Of a stretch of DNA of 7,270 nucleotides, positions 1-5,739 are shown piece by piece (within the stretch, counting starts at the first letter, position 1; the number at the start of each line of letters is the position of its first letter). The stretch is from Clostridiales bacterium (GTDB taxonomy: Bacteria > Bacillota > Clostridia > Oscillospirales > Oscillospiraceae). The stretch lies in contig JAAYCC010000125.1 of the NCBI GenBank assembly GCA_012729875.1, positions 1 through 7,270 of the forward strand, given 5' to 3'. The position numbers and the translations under genes were made by a program. The notes beneath the pieces are model-generated. The model was not told where the DNA came from. It saw only the letters and a list, made by a program, of their open reading frames with translations, and did no database searches.

Positions 1-835
1 CGTTCGTCGCCTTTTCCTCTGACGCGGTCTTGAGTATCCACTTGGGGCTGATGCCGCGCAGCAGAACTGCCTTGCTGCAGGATATAAGGCTTCCAAACCA
101 GTGCATTTTGGCTCCTGTGTGGTAAAGGGGCGGCATACACAGAAAGCAGTCGCCATATTTTTGACCGTGGTGCTTCTGCTCCGTAAAGGCGGAGTGTGTG
201 AGGCTGCGGTGCTTGTGAAGTATCGCCTTTGGAAAGCCGGTGGTGCCGGAGGAGAAGTATATGGCGGCATAATCGTCGTCGTCAATCTGAACGGGTGGCC
301 TCCGGCTGGAGCAGTAGCTCATGAAGTGGTAGTAGCTCTCCGCCCACTCCGGACACTCTTTTCCGACAAAGTAAAGCTTGTGTATTTTGGGCATCTCGGC
401 TTTGATGCTGTCTATACGGTCTAAAAATTCGGGACCAAAGACCAAGAGCGAGCAGTCGGCGAGATCAACACAGTATTCTATCTCATCAGCGGTATAGCGG
501 TAGTTGAGCGGCACGACGACGGCACCGGCCTTGAGTATGCCGAAGTATACAGGCAGCCACTCAAGACAGTTCATAAGCAGTATTCCGACCTTGTCCCCGC
601 GCTTTATGCCGTTTGCAAGCAGAAGATTGGCAAAACGGTTGGCTCGGCAGTTGAAGTCCAGCCAGCTTATTTCGCGGTGGTAGGTATTTTCACCGTAGTT
701 GCTCTCAACAAGATTAAATTCCCTCCACGACTCCGGAGCATTGGGCCTGTCTTCGTGCTCCGGGTTGATTTCCACAAGCGCCGTTTCATCGGGGTGCTCT
801 CTTGCGTTTCTCTCCAAAAAATCTGTAATGGGCAT
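1..835 (-). CDS. AMP-forming acyl-CoA synthetase (AMP-binding family), N-terminal part, runs off the left edge
   Basis: An open frame of 278 codons reads without interruption from an ATG at 835 to the window edge, so the C-terminal part is missing. The ATG is preceded by AAGGAGAT (841-848) with 5 nt spacing. The family activates a carboxylic acid with ATP to an acyl-adenylate and then forms the CoA thioester in the cytoplasm. The nucleotide-binding signature YFSSGTTGFPKA lies at residues 193-204. A PPLYHTGA motif lies at 245-252, and the typical segment KAGAVVVPLNYRYTADEIE at 102-120. The order matches the large N-terminal domain of fatty-acid or aryl-acid CoA ligases, usually about 500-560 residues in full. 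The acid substrate cannot be read from this part. Expression is placed under a tyrosine-type T-box leader immediately upstream, which hints at an aromatic acid substrate, but that is inference only. Plus-strand frames over this region are shadows. Confidence 0.93.
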   Translation of the reverse strand, partial: MPITDFLERNAREHPDETALVEINPEHEDRPNAPESWREFNLVESNYGENTYHREISWLDFNCRANRFANLLLANGIKRGDKVGILLMNCLEWLPVYFGILKAGAVVVPLNYRYTADEIEYCVDLADCSLLVFGPEFLDRIDSIKAEMPKIHKLYFVGKECPEWAESYYHFMSYCSSRRPPVQIDDDDYAAIYFSSGTTGFPKAILHKHRSLTHSAFTEQKHHGQKYGDCFLCMPPLYHTGAKMHWFGSLISCSKAVLLRGISPKWILKTASEEKATN

Positions 836-856
836 GGTATATCTCCTTAGAATCAT

Positions 857-889
857 AAAAAGTAACGCCCTTCGGAAATCCGAAGGGCG
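857..889 (-). terminator. T-box leader intrinsic terminator
   Basis: On the minus strand CGCCCTTCGG and CCGAAGGGCG form a perfect 10-bp stem around the loop ATTT, followed by TTACTTTTT. The 5' arm contains CGCCCTT, which is also needed for the antiterminator, so the two structures exclude each other. It sits 9 nt upstream of the ribosome binding site of the acyl-CoA ligase and decides whether that gene is transcribed. Confidence 0.93.
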
Positions 890-1133
890 ATAAAAATTCG
901 CGGTACCACCTTGGTTTGCGGTTCGCTCACGCGCTGCCGCCTTAACGGGTCTGAGAGACCCCGACACTTGTAACGGATGTCGAACCGCCGCCGCCTACTG
1001 GGCATAGACGCTGTTCAGAGCGGAGCTAAAGGATGTATTCGCCAAAACTTCTCCGTGCGCCTCTCATCAGCCGGCGGCTCTCTGTCCGGATCCAGTTATG
1101 GTTACTTGTTCCTTATCATGGCCTTTTTGATAT
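857..1133 (-). promoter_or_regulatory. T-box riboswitch leader, predicted tRNA-Tyr specific
   Basis: The minus strand carries the conserved T-box AAGGTGGTACCGCG (complement of 899-912). The antiterminator can form as AAGG/CCTT, the tRNA-acceptor bulge TGGTACC, and GCG/CGC, using bases of the terminator 5' arm. At the 5' end, Stem I closes with AAGGA (1110-1114) pairing TCCTT (1029-1033). Above this lies the specifier loop, with the AGTA motif at 1103-1106 opposite GAA-TAC-A (1034-1040). The triplet just before the conserved A is UAC, a tyrosine codon. The bulge base U of UGGU would pair with discriminator base A, as expected for tRNA-Tyr. A 6-bp GGGTCT/AGACCC hairpin (947-961) lies between Stem I and the T-box. 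When uncharged tRNA binds, read-through into the acyl-CoA ligase is expected. The T-box class is nearly certain. The specifier is the less secure part, because a shift of register would give another codon (AUC, Ile). Confidence 0.95.
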
Positions 1134-1140
1134 GCCAATA

Positions 1141-1169
1141 ATATTAATATAACGACGGGAAATTGTCAA
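1141..1169 (-). promoter_or_regulatory. Sigma-A promoter for the T-box leader and acyl-CoA ligase
   Basis: On the minus strand there is a perfect -35 TTGACA (1164-1169), a 17-nt spacer, and -10 TAATAT (1141-1146, four of six consensus bases) in an AT-rich stretch. The predicted start is near 1133, about 20 nt before the base of T-box Stem I. It begins 16 nt after the LysR stop codon. No terminator separates the two genes, so read-through from the regulator would also enter the T-box. Confidence 0.75.
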
Positions 1170-1184
1170 TAGCGATATAAAAAT

Positions 1185-2153
1185 TCATTTCTCAATTGGC
1201 GGAGGCTGCAGGGGCTCCTTTGAGGAGAAATCCATTTTTTTGCCCTCGGGAGGGTAGGTGACTCTGACAAATTCTAAAATAAATTTTTTTGAAAAGTCGG
1301 CGAAATCCTGCGTGGCTGGTCTGTCTTTTGGTGCAGTGCTGTAACTGATGCCGATATAGCCCTTTGCATCCGGGAGGTCGACATTGACGCAGTATTGTAA
1401 AAGGCTGGGATTGCTGAAGGCCTGCCAAAGGGGTATTATGGCATAACCGAGACCGTCCTTTACGGCGTGGATAAGAAGATTCATATCATTGGACTCGCAG
1501 ACGATCTGAGGTCTATAGCTGTATTTCTCAAAGACACGGTCCAGGTTTATGCGAAGAGCGGAGCCCTTAGGCGTTGTGACAAGGGATTCGCCCTCAAGGT
1601 CTTCAAAGTTGACACTGTCTCTGCCGAGGAGCGGGTGACTGGGTGGAAGCAGAACGCAGACATATTCGCAGAAAATGAGTTCGGATTTAATTCCCTTAAT
1701 AGGGTCGTCCATAATTGGTGGGGAGGAGAACGCAAAATCCGCAGTGCCGTTTATAAGAGCGCTGATTATGTCTCCGGAATATGCAAAATCGATGGAAAGG
1801 GTATATTCCGGATGCTCCTTCTGAAAAGCAATGACCATATCCGGGGAATAGGAGCTGATGTTAGAGAGGATACGGATGGTCTTGTCGCGGCGGTCGAGTA
1901 AATAGTCCATCTGGGCGTAGAGGTTATCCACGTCGTTCAGCACCTTCTTTGCTTGAACATAGAAGGCGTGTCCGTATTCATTCAGCTTGATCTTTCTGCC
2001 GATGTTGTCGAAAAGAGCGACGCCTATCTCATTTTCAAGCTGGCCGATTATTTTTGTGAGGAAGGGCTGCGATACACCCAGTTGATCGGCGGCTTTGGTG
2101 ACGTGCTCAAGCTCCGCCGTTAAGCAAAAGTATCGCAGATCTCTTATCTCCAT
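1185..2153 (-). CDS. LysR-family transcriptional regulator
   Basis: This encodes a 322-residue DNA-binding regulator. Residues 3-62 form the N-terminal winged helix-turn-helix of the LysR family, with the typical run from RDLRYFCLTAE through AADQLGVSQPFLTKIIGQLE to GVALFDNIGRKIKLNEYG. An LttR substrate-binding domain follows at about residues 91-300, including the segments GTADFAFSSPP and AVKDGLGYAIIPLW. The last 20 residues (proline- and lysine-rich, ending PPPIEK) extend past the usual domain. I chose the ATG at 2153 because GGAGG (2159-2163) lies 5 nt upstream and the family normally begins right at MEIRDLRYF. An upstream in-frame ATG at 2177 would add eight residues but has no better site. 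The gene diverges from a CoA-transferase-like gene and precedes an acyl-CoA ligase, so control of one or both is likely. The effector is unknown. Confidence 0.95.
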   Translation of the reverse strand: MEIRDLRYFCLTAELEHVTKAADQLGVSQPFLTKIIGQLENEIGVALFDNIGRKIKLNEYGHAFYVQAKKVLNDVDNLYAQMDYLLDRRDKTIRILSNISSYSPDMVIAFQKEHPEYTLSIDFAYSGDIISALINGTADFAFSSPPIMDDPIKGIKSELIFCEYVCVLLPPSHPLLGRDSVNFEDLEGESLVTTPKGSALRINLDRVFEKYSYRPQIVCESNDMNLLIHAVKDGLGYAIIPLWQAFSNPSLLQYCVNVDLPDAKGYIGISYSTAPKDRPATQDFADFSKKFILEFVRVTYPPEGKKMDFSSKEPLQPPPIEK

Positions 2154-2232
2154 AACTACCTCCATACCGTATCGCATTCTTATGCGGGAGTAAAGCTTAC
2201 ATAATTTGATTTACCTTCTTTCAGCTATCTCG

Positions 2233-2238
2233 ATTATA
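2233..2238 (-). promoter_or_regulatory. Candidate -10 element of the LysR gene
   Basis: The minus strand has a perfect TATAAT here, about 80 nt upstream of the chosen start codon. No recognisable -35 lies at 15-18 nt, where the sequence is mainly a T run. The promoter would therefore be weak or depend on an activator. The call rests on the -10 alone. Confidence 0.4.
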
Positions 2239-2364
2239 AAACAAAAACACTTGAAAAAACATAGTGTAACTTTCCAAAAATAATTATTTTTTTATGGTAA
2301 ACTATCTATTTAAATGTATTTTAGGTGATTTTCTACGTTTCTGTTAAAAACTATCCTGATATCG

Positions 2365-2381
2365 GAGCGTTTTTTGCGCTC
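2365..2381. repeat. Inverted repeat, possible operator
   Basis: GAGCG (2365-2369) and CGCTC (2377-2381) flank a 7-nt T-rich centre. GATA (2358-2361) and TATC (2384-2387) extend the dyad imperfectly, one base out of register. It is a GC-rich island midway between the two divergent genes. Binding by the neighbouring LysR protein is possible but not shown, and the position (over 100 nt from either predicted start) is more distant than usual for that family. Confidence 0.35.
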
Positions 2382-2450
2382 TTTATCATAAGCAGGGACG
2401 GCTATCAACTTATAACCAGTTTCCTATTTATCATATATCTGACAAAGTAT

Positions 2451-2479
2451 TTTTCATTATTCAGATGTTATGTTATTAT
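2451..2479 (+). promoter_or_regulatory. Candidate promoter of the CoA-transferase-like gene
   Basis: TTTTCA (2451-2456, four of six -35 bases), a 17-nt spacer and TATTAT (2474-2479, five of six -10 bases), with a TGT extended -10 element just before it (2471-2473). The predicted start is near 2486, leaving a leader of about 44 nt. The weak -35 would fit dependence on an activator. Confidence 0.5.
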
Positions 2480-2529
2480 ACAATCGTAGAATGAGATAGG
2501 TATGTGACTGAGTTATTGGAGATCACGCC

Positions 2530-3120
2530 ATGAGCTATATTGACTATCAAAAAAAATTCGTCACTTTAACGAAGGCCGCTGAAGCGGTACAGTCCGGAGA
2601 TGTTATCTGGATCGGCAGCACGCTTAGCATTCCGATTACATTTCTCGACAGGCTTGCGGCCCGTGCCGACGCGCTTAAAAATGTAACTCTCATAGGCAGT
2701 ATGTTTGTCCGTAGCCACGTTTTGTTCACAGATCTGCGGTATCAGGATTCTTTCAAGGTCATATCCATAGTCGGCAGACAGATGATGCCGAAGGCTATGG
2801 CGAATGTACAGTTTATCTATAATGCAGGAGGCTCCGTTATAGAGAACATCTGTATGAAATACGGCATTAACGCGCTCGCGGTAGAGGTCTGCCCTACAGA
2901 TACCAATGGCATATGTGGTTTCGGAGCTTTTGGTACACACATGACCTCATATGTAAACAGCTATGAAGGCATTAAAAAAAGGATAGTCATCATAAACGAT
3001 TTCCAACCGGAGGGCGGGAAAGACGAGCGTGACTTCGTGGACCTTTCATCTTGCGACTTTATAGCAATCAGCCACCATAAGCTCTTTTCGACGGATGAGC
3101 ATGACGCCCCACAGCCTTAA
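2530..3120 (+). CDS. Truncated CoA-transferase / acetyl-CoA hydrolase-like protein, N-terminal domain only
   Basis: This 196-residue protein aligns by eye with the N-terminal half of the acetyl-CoA hydrolase/4-hydroxybutyrate CoA-transferase family. Recognisable parts are VTLTKAAEAVQSGDVIWIG near the start (11-29), a segment around VEVCPTDTNGICGFGAFG (118-135), then EGIKKRIVIINDFQP, and a final DFVDLSSCDFIAISHHKL. Full members are about 430 residues and carry the catalytic glutamate in the C-terminal half. Here the protein stops at the interdomain junction, so it should not catalyse CoA transfer alone. The 50 nt that follow contain no remnant of the missing half, then comes a terminator, so a simple frameshift is unlikely. 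GGAG (2518-2521) lies 8 nt before the ATG. It may be a decayed gene, a half that works with a separate partner, or a repurposed acyl-CoA-binding domain. The divergent LysR gene is the likely regulator. Confidence 0.8.
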   Translation: MSYIDYQKKFVTLTKAAEAVQSGDVIWIGSTLSIPITFLDRLAARADALKNVTLIGSMFVRSHVLFTDLRYQDSFKVISIVGRQMMPKAMANVQFIYNAGGSVIENICMKYGINALAVEVCPTDTNGICGFGAFGTHMTSYVNSYEGIKKRIVIINDFQPEGGKDERDFVDLSSCDFIAISHHKLFSTDEHDAPQP

Positions 3121-3170
3121 GAGCATTGATATTTTTCCTTTTCCTTCATTTCCCATACAAATCCCCCAGA

Positions 3171-3206
3171 AGTAAGCCCCGGTCCGGGGCTTACTTTGAT
3201 TTTTAG
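3171..3206 (+). terminator. Intrinsic terminator after the CoA-transferase-like gene
   Basis: AGTAAGCCCCGG and CCGGGGCTTACT are perfectly complementary arms separated by one base, giving a very stable hairpin with a small loop. TTGATTTTTAG follows. It lies 50 nt after the stop codon. Confidence 0.88.
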
Positions 3207-3233
3207 TAACAAAAAAATATTTTACGATTTCTG

Positions 3234-3262
3234 ATGACATATGTACATATTTTTGGTATTAT
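3234..3262 (+). promoter_or_regulatory. Sigma-A promoter of the SPFH gene with a palindrome in its spacer
   Basis: ATGACA (3234-3239, five of six bases), a 17-nt spacer and TATTAT (3257-3262, five of six bases). The predicted start is near 3269, leaving a leader of about 62 nt. The spacer contains the perfect 12-bp palindrome ATATGTACATAT (3239-3250), which could be a repressor operator that blocks polymerase. Confidence 0.65.
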
Positions 3263-3331
3263 ATGATTTAGCTAAATACTGTTATATATGGATTGACACA
3301 AAGCTGTTGTAAATATGAAAGGAGAAAAGCC

Positions 3332-4657
3332 ATGGGTCTTTTAAAAGCGGGAGTAGGGGCGCTCTCGGGCGTACTCGCCGACCAGTGGAGAGAGTATTTC
3401 TACTGCGGATCACTGGATCAGGACGTGCTGGTTGCAAAGGGAGAGAAGCGCAGCGGACGCCGCAGCTCTAATACCAAGGCGAGCGATAACATCATTTCCG
3501 ACGGATCCATTATCGCCGTAAACGACGGACAGTGCATGATGATAGTCGAGCAGGGTAAGATAGTCGAGTTCTGTGCCGAACCGGGCGAATTTGTCTATGA
3601 CAGCTCAACAGAGCCCAGTGTCTTTTTCGGAAAGTTCGGACAGTCCCTAGGCGACTCTTTCAAAACGCTTGGCAAGCGCTTTACCTTCGGCGGCGACACG
3701 GCAAAGGATCAGCGCGTATACTACTTCAACACCAAAGAGATCGTCGGGAACAAATACGGCACGACAAATCCTGTTCCTTTTCGTATTGTAGACAGAAATG
3801 TCGGCTTGGATATTGACATTGCCATACGCTGCCACGGCGAATACTCCTACAAAGTAATTGATCCCATGCTTTTCTACGCAAACGTCTGCGGCAACGTGGA
3901 CTCCGAGTACAGGCGCGACGAGATCGACAGCCAGCTCAAAGCCGAGCTTCTGACCGCACTGCAGCCGGCGTTTGCTAAGATTTCAGAGATGGGTATTCGG
4001 TACAGCGCTCTGCCCGGACATACTATGGAGATGGCCGACGCCCTGAACGAAGTCCTCTCCGAGAAGTGGACACAGCTCCGCGGCCTCAGAATCATATCCT
4101 TTGGCATCAATTCCGTTTCCGCATCCGAGGAAGACGAAAAGCTGATAAAGGAACTCCAGCGCAACGCGGCGCTCCGGGATCCTACGATGGCAGCGGCCCA
4201 CATGGTAGGCGCCCAGGCTCAGGCTATGCAGGATGCGGCAAGAAACGAGTCCGGCGGAGGCGCGATGGGGGCCTTTATAGGAATGGGTATGGCGCAAAAT
4301 GCAGGCGGAGCAAACGCCCAGAACCTGTATGCCATGGGTCAGCAGCAGAATGCACAGCAGCAGGATGCGGAGGATACCGCTGTGGGGACATGGACCTGCG
4401 TCTGCGGCAGGTCCGGTAATACAGGTAAGTTCTGTGGAGACTGCGGCGCTCCTAAACCCGCACCGGCGCAGGGCTGGACCTGTTCCTGCGGAGCGGTCAA
4501 TAAAGGTAAGTTCTGCTCTGAATGCGGTAAACCGAAGCCAGCCGGAGAGCCGCTCTACAAGTGCGACAAGTGCGGCTGGGAGCCTGAGGACCCCAAACAC
4601 CCACCCAAGTTCTGCCCCGAATGCGGAGACCCATTTGACGACGGTGATATCAGATAA
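3332..4657 (+). CDS. SPFH/Band-7 domain protein with three C-terminal zinc ribbons (YdjI / COG4260 type)
   Basis: This is a 441-residue protein. The N-terminal part (about 1-285) matches the SPFH family once labelled virion core protein, with QWREYFYCGSLDQDVLVAKG near the start and the run ISDGSIIAVNDGQCMMIVEQ at 55-74. A flexible Ala/Gly/Gln/Met-rich linker follows (about 291-350). Three zinc ribbons end the protein, with cysteines at 356/358/368/371, 384/386/395/398 and 411/414/428/431. There is no signal peptide or membrane helix, so membrane contact would be peripheral. In Bacillus subtilis the relative YdjI acts with the PspA-family protein YdjF and the membrane proteins YdjG and YdjH in envelope stress. 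No such partner is visible here. I chose the ATG at 3332 because AGGAG (3320-3324) lies 7 nt upstream. A longer reading from TTG at 3293 would put the ribosome binding site inside the gene. It is a single-gene unit with its own promoter and terminator. Confidence 0.92.
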   Translation: MGLLKAGVGALSGVLADQWREYFYCGSLDQDVLVAKGEKRSGRRSSNTKASDNIISDGSIIAVNDGQCMMIVEQGKIVEFCAEPGEFVYDSSTEPSVFFGKFGQSLGDSFKTLGKRFTFGGDTAKDQRVYYFNTKEIVGNKYGTTNPVPFRIVDRNVGLDIDIAIRCHGEYSYKVIDPMLFYANVCGNVDSEYRRDEIDSQLKAELLTALQPAFAKISEMGIRYSALPGHTMEMADALNEVLSEKWTQLRGLRIISFGINSVSASEEDEKLIKELQRNAALRDPTMAAAHMVGAQAQAMQDAARNESGGGAMGAFIGMGMAQNAGGANAQNLYAMGQQQNAQQQDAEDTAVGTWTCVCGRSGNTGKFCGDCGAPKPAPAQGWTCSCGAVNKGKFCSECGKPKPAGEPLYKCDKCGWEPEDPKHPPKFCPECGDPFDDGDIR

Positions 4658-4668
4658 ATTGCTTAATA

Positions 4669-4713
4669 CAAAGGGCGGTTTTCACCGAACCGCCCTTTGT
4701 TATACTATTTTTT
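4669..4713 (+). terminator. Intrinsic terminator after the SPFH gene
   Basis: CAAAGGGCGGTT and AACCGCCCTTTG form a perfect 12-bp stem around TTCACCG (4681-4687), followed by a U-rich tail ending in TTTTTT. It begins 11 nt after the stop codon and closes the single-gene unit. Confidence 0.92.
4679..4706 (+). promoter_or_regulatory. Possible promoter of the AEC transporter overlapping the terminator
   Basis: TTTTCA (4679-4684, four of six bases), a 16-nt spacer and TATACT (4701-4706, five of six bases) lie within the terminator stem and tail. The start would be near 4713, 22 nt before the ATG. Without it the transporter would depend on read-through past a strong terminator. The -35 is weak. 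Confidence 0.35.
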
Positions 4714-4734
4714 GAGGAGTATTGAGGAAATATA

Positions 4735-5676
4735 ATGACGGCGCTATACCTGTCCATCGAGCTGATATTAATGATCGGTGTCGGATTTGTTGTCTGGAGG
4801 CTGGGACTTGTTGACGAGAAGTTCGACGAATCGCTCACCTCATTTATTATAAATATCTCTTTACCGTGCATGATAATTAAGTCCTTTGACGCCCCGTTTT
4901 CCATACAGGATTTGAATAACTGCCTGATACTTCTGCTGATCAGCGTAGTAGTGCTGGGGCTGTCGTTCGGGATAGGGCAGATCTGCTACAAACTATGCCG
5001 GGGCGGCTATTCGGGACGCATCATGCGCTTCGGAGTAATGTTTACAAACTTCACTTTTGTGGGTATGCCTGTTGTTGAACAGCTCTATGGGCAGACGGGA
5101 CTTCTGTATTTTGTAGTATTTATAGTGCCCATGCGAATGGTCTATTACAGCGCCGCAAAGCCCCTGCTCTCACCCCCTGGAATAGAATTTGAAAAAGAAT
5201 CGGTCTGGCAGCACATAAAGGGATGGCTCTCACCGCCCGTAATTGCCGTTTTCATAGGCCTTGCGCTGTACATATCACAGATCCGTCTTCCGGTGGTAGT
5301 AGACGATACAATATCCGGAATTGGCTCTGTTTGCTCTCCGCTGGGCATGATATTGTGCGGACTCTCACTTGGAAAGCACAAGCTTTGCATGCTTATGAAC
5401 GTCCGCTATCTCAGACTACCGCTGCTGAGAAATTTTTTAATGCCCGCATTGACGATAGCCCTGCTGTATTTTCTGCCTCTTGATCCTCTGGTTGCAAAGG
5501 TAGTCGTCATTTTCTCGGCACTGCCGGTCGCTTCACTTCTTGCGGCATTTACAATACAGTATGATCCGGAGCCGGGGGCGAGACTCGAAAGTGCGGGCAG
5601 CGTACTTTTTTCAATCATCGCATGTGCTGTGACCATTCCTCTCTGGGCCTATATGGCGGACATTTTATTTGTTTGA
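4735..5676 (+). CDS. Auxin efflux carrier (AEC) family transporter
   Basis: This is a 313-residue, very hydrophobic protein with about ten membrane segments in two five-helix halves, the fold of the AEC family (PF03547). Segments lie roughly at 4-22, 35-51, 61-84, 98-112, 122-138, 165-182, 195-213, 229-246, 251-273 and 286-305. Family features are the broken-helix motif ISLPCMIIKSF (41-51), FTNFTFVGMPVVEQLYG (103-119), SPLGMILCGLSLG (201-213) and the ALPVAS segment (252-257). Bacterial members export or exchange organic anions such as malate, but the substrate here cannot be told from sequence. The length is normal for the family. GAGG (4724-4727) lies 7 nt before the ATG. It is flanked by a terminator upstream and an independent promoter 5 nt after its stop, so it is probably a single gene, although no terminator follows and read-through into the MATE gene is possible. 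Confidence 0.92.
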   Translation: MTALYLSIELILMIGVGFVVWRLGLVDEKFDESLTSFIINISLPCMIIKSFDAPFSIQDLNNCLILLLISVVVLGLSFGIGQICYKLCRGGYSGRIMRFGVMFTNFTFVGMPVVEQLYGQTGLLYFVVFIVPMRMVYYSAAKPLLSPPGIEFEKESVWQHIKGWLSPPVIAVFIGLALYISQIRLPVVVDDTISGIGSVCSPLGMILCGLSLGKHKLCMLMNVRYLRLPLLRNFLMPALTIALLYFLPLDPLVAKVVVIFSALPVASLLAAFTIQYDPEPGARLESAGSVLFSIIACAVTIPLWAYMADILFV

Positions 5677-5680
5677 TTTA

Positions 5681-5709
5681 TTGACACTTTTTTTTAATAA
5701 AACTATAAT
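5681..5709 (+). promoter_or_regulatory. Consensus sigma-A promoter of the MATE gene
   Basis: TTGACA (5681-5686), a 17-nt spacer and TATAAT (5704-5709) match the consensus at all 12 positions. The spacer begins with a run of eight T after the first base. The predicted start is near 5716, leaving about 24 nt before the ATG, with no visible operator. This predicts strong constitutive transcription of the pump and the kinase-like gene after it. Confidence 0.9.
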
Positions 5710-5739
5710 AAATGTAGAAGTTATTAACACGGAGGAGAC

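Larger units (their letters stand above)
2178..2529. other. AT-rich divergent intergenic region between the LysR gene and the CoA-transferase-like gene
   Basis: No coding frame is convincing here. The region holds a candidate regulator promoter at its left side, a candidate promoter for the rightward gene at 2451-2479, and a short GC-rich dyad at 2365-2381 in otherwise AT-rich sequence. The stretch 2240-2340 is especially rich in A/T runs. This is where the LysR protein would be expected to bind, but no unambiguous T-N11-A box could be chosen by eye. Confidence 0.6.

Noticed and set aside
101..893. Plus-strand open frames at 101-424 and 699-893
   Set aside because: They lie opposite the acyl-CoA ligase frame and part of the T-box leader, have low-complexity or unrecognisable translations, and lack ribosome binding sites.
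1467..1901. 144-codon plus-strand open frame inside the LysR gene
   Set aside because: It is an antisense shadow of a clear LysR coding region, with no recognisable domain and no ribosome binding site.
2154..2177. Longer LysR start at the ATG at 2177
   Set aside because: The ATG at 2153 has GGAGG 5 nt upstream and matches the normal family N-terminus. The longer form would place that site inside the coding region.
2365..2386. GAGCG/CGCTC dyad as a transcription terminator
   Set aside because: The stem is only 5 bp, and no gene ends near it on either strand.
3293..3331. Start of the SPFH gene at TTG 3293, and TTGACA at 3293-3298 as a -35 element
   Set aside because: The ATG at 3332 has a good AGGAG site and the family N-terminus. 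No -10 lies 16-18 nt after this TTGACA.
3983..4600. Long antisense open frame of 205 codons, and two plus-strand shadows, in the SPFH gene
   Set aside because: The SPFH frame is well supported by its domain and twelve zinc-ligand cysteines. The other frames have cysteine/arginine/leucine-biased translations without known motifs.
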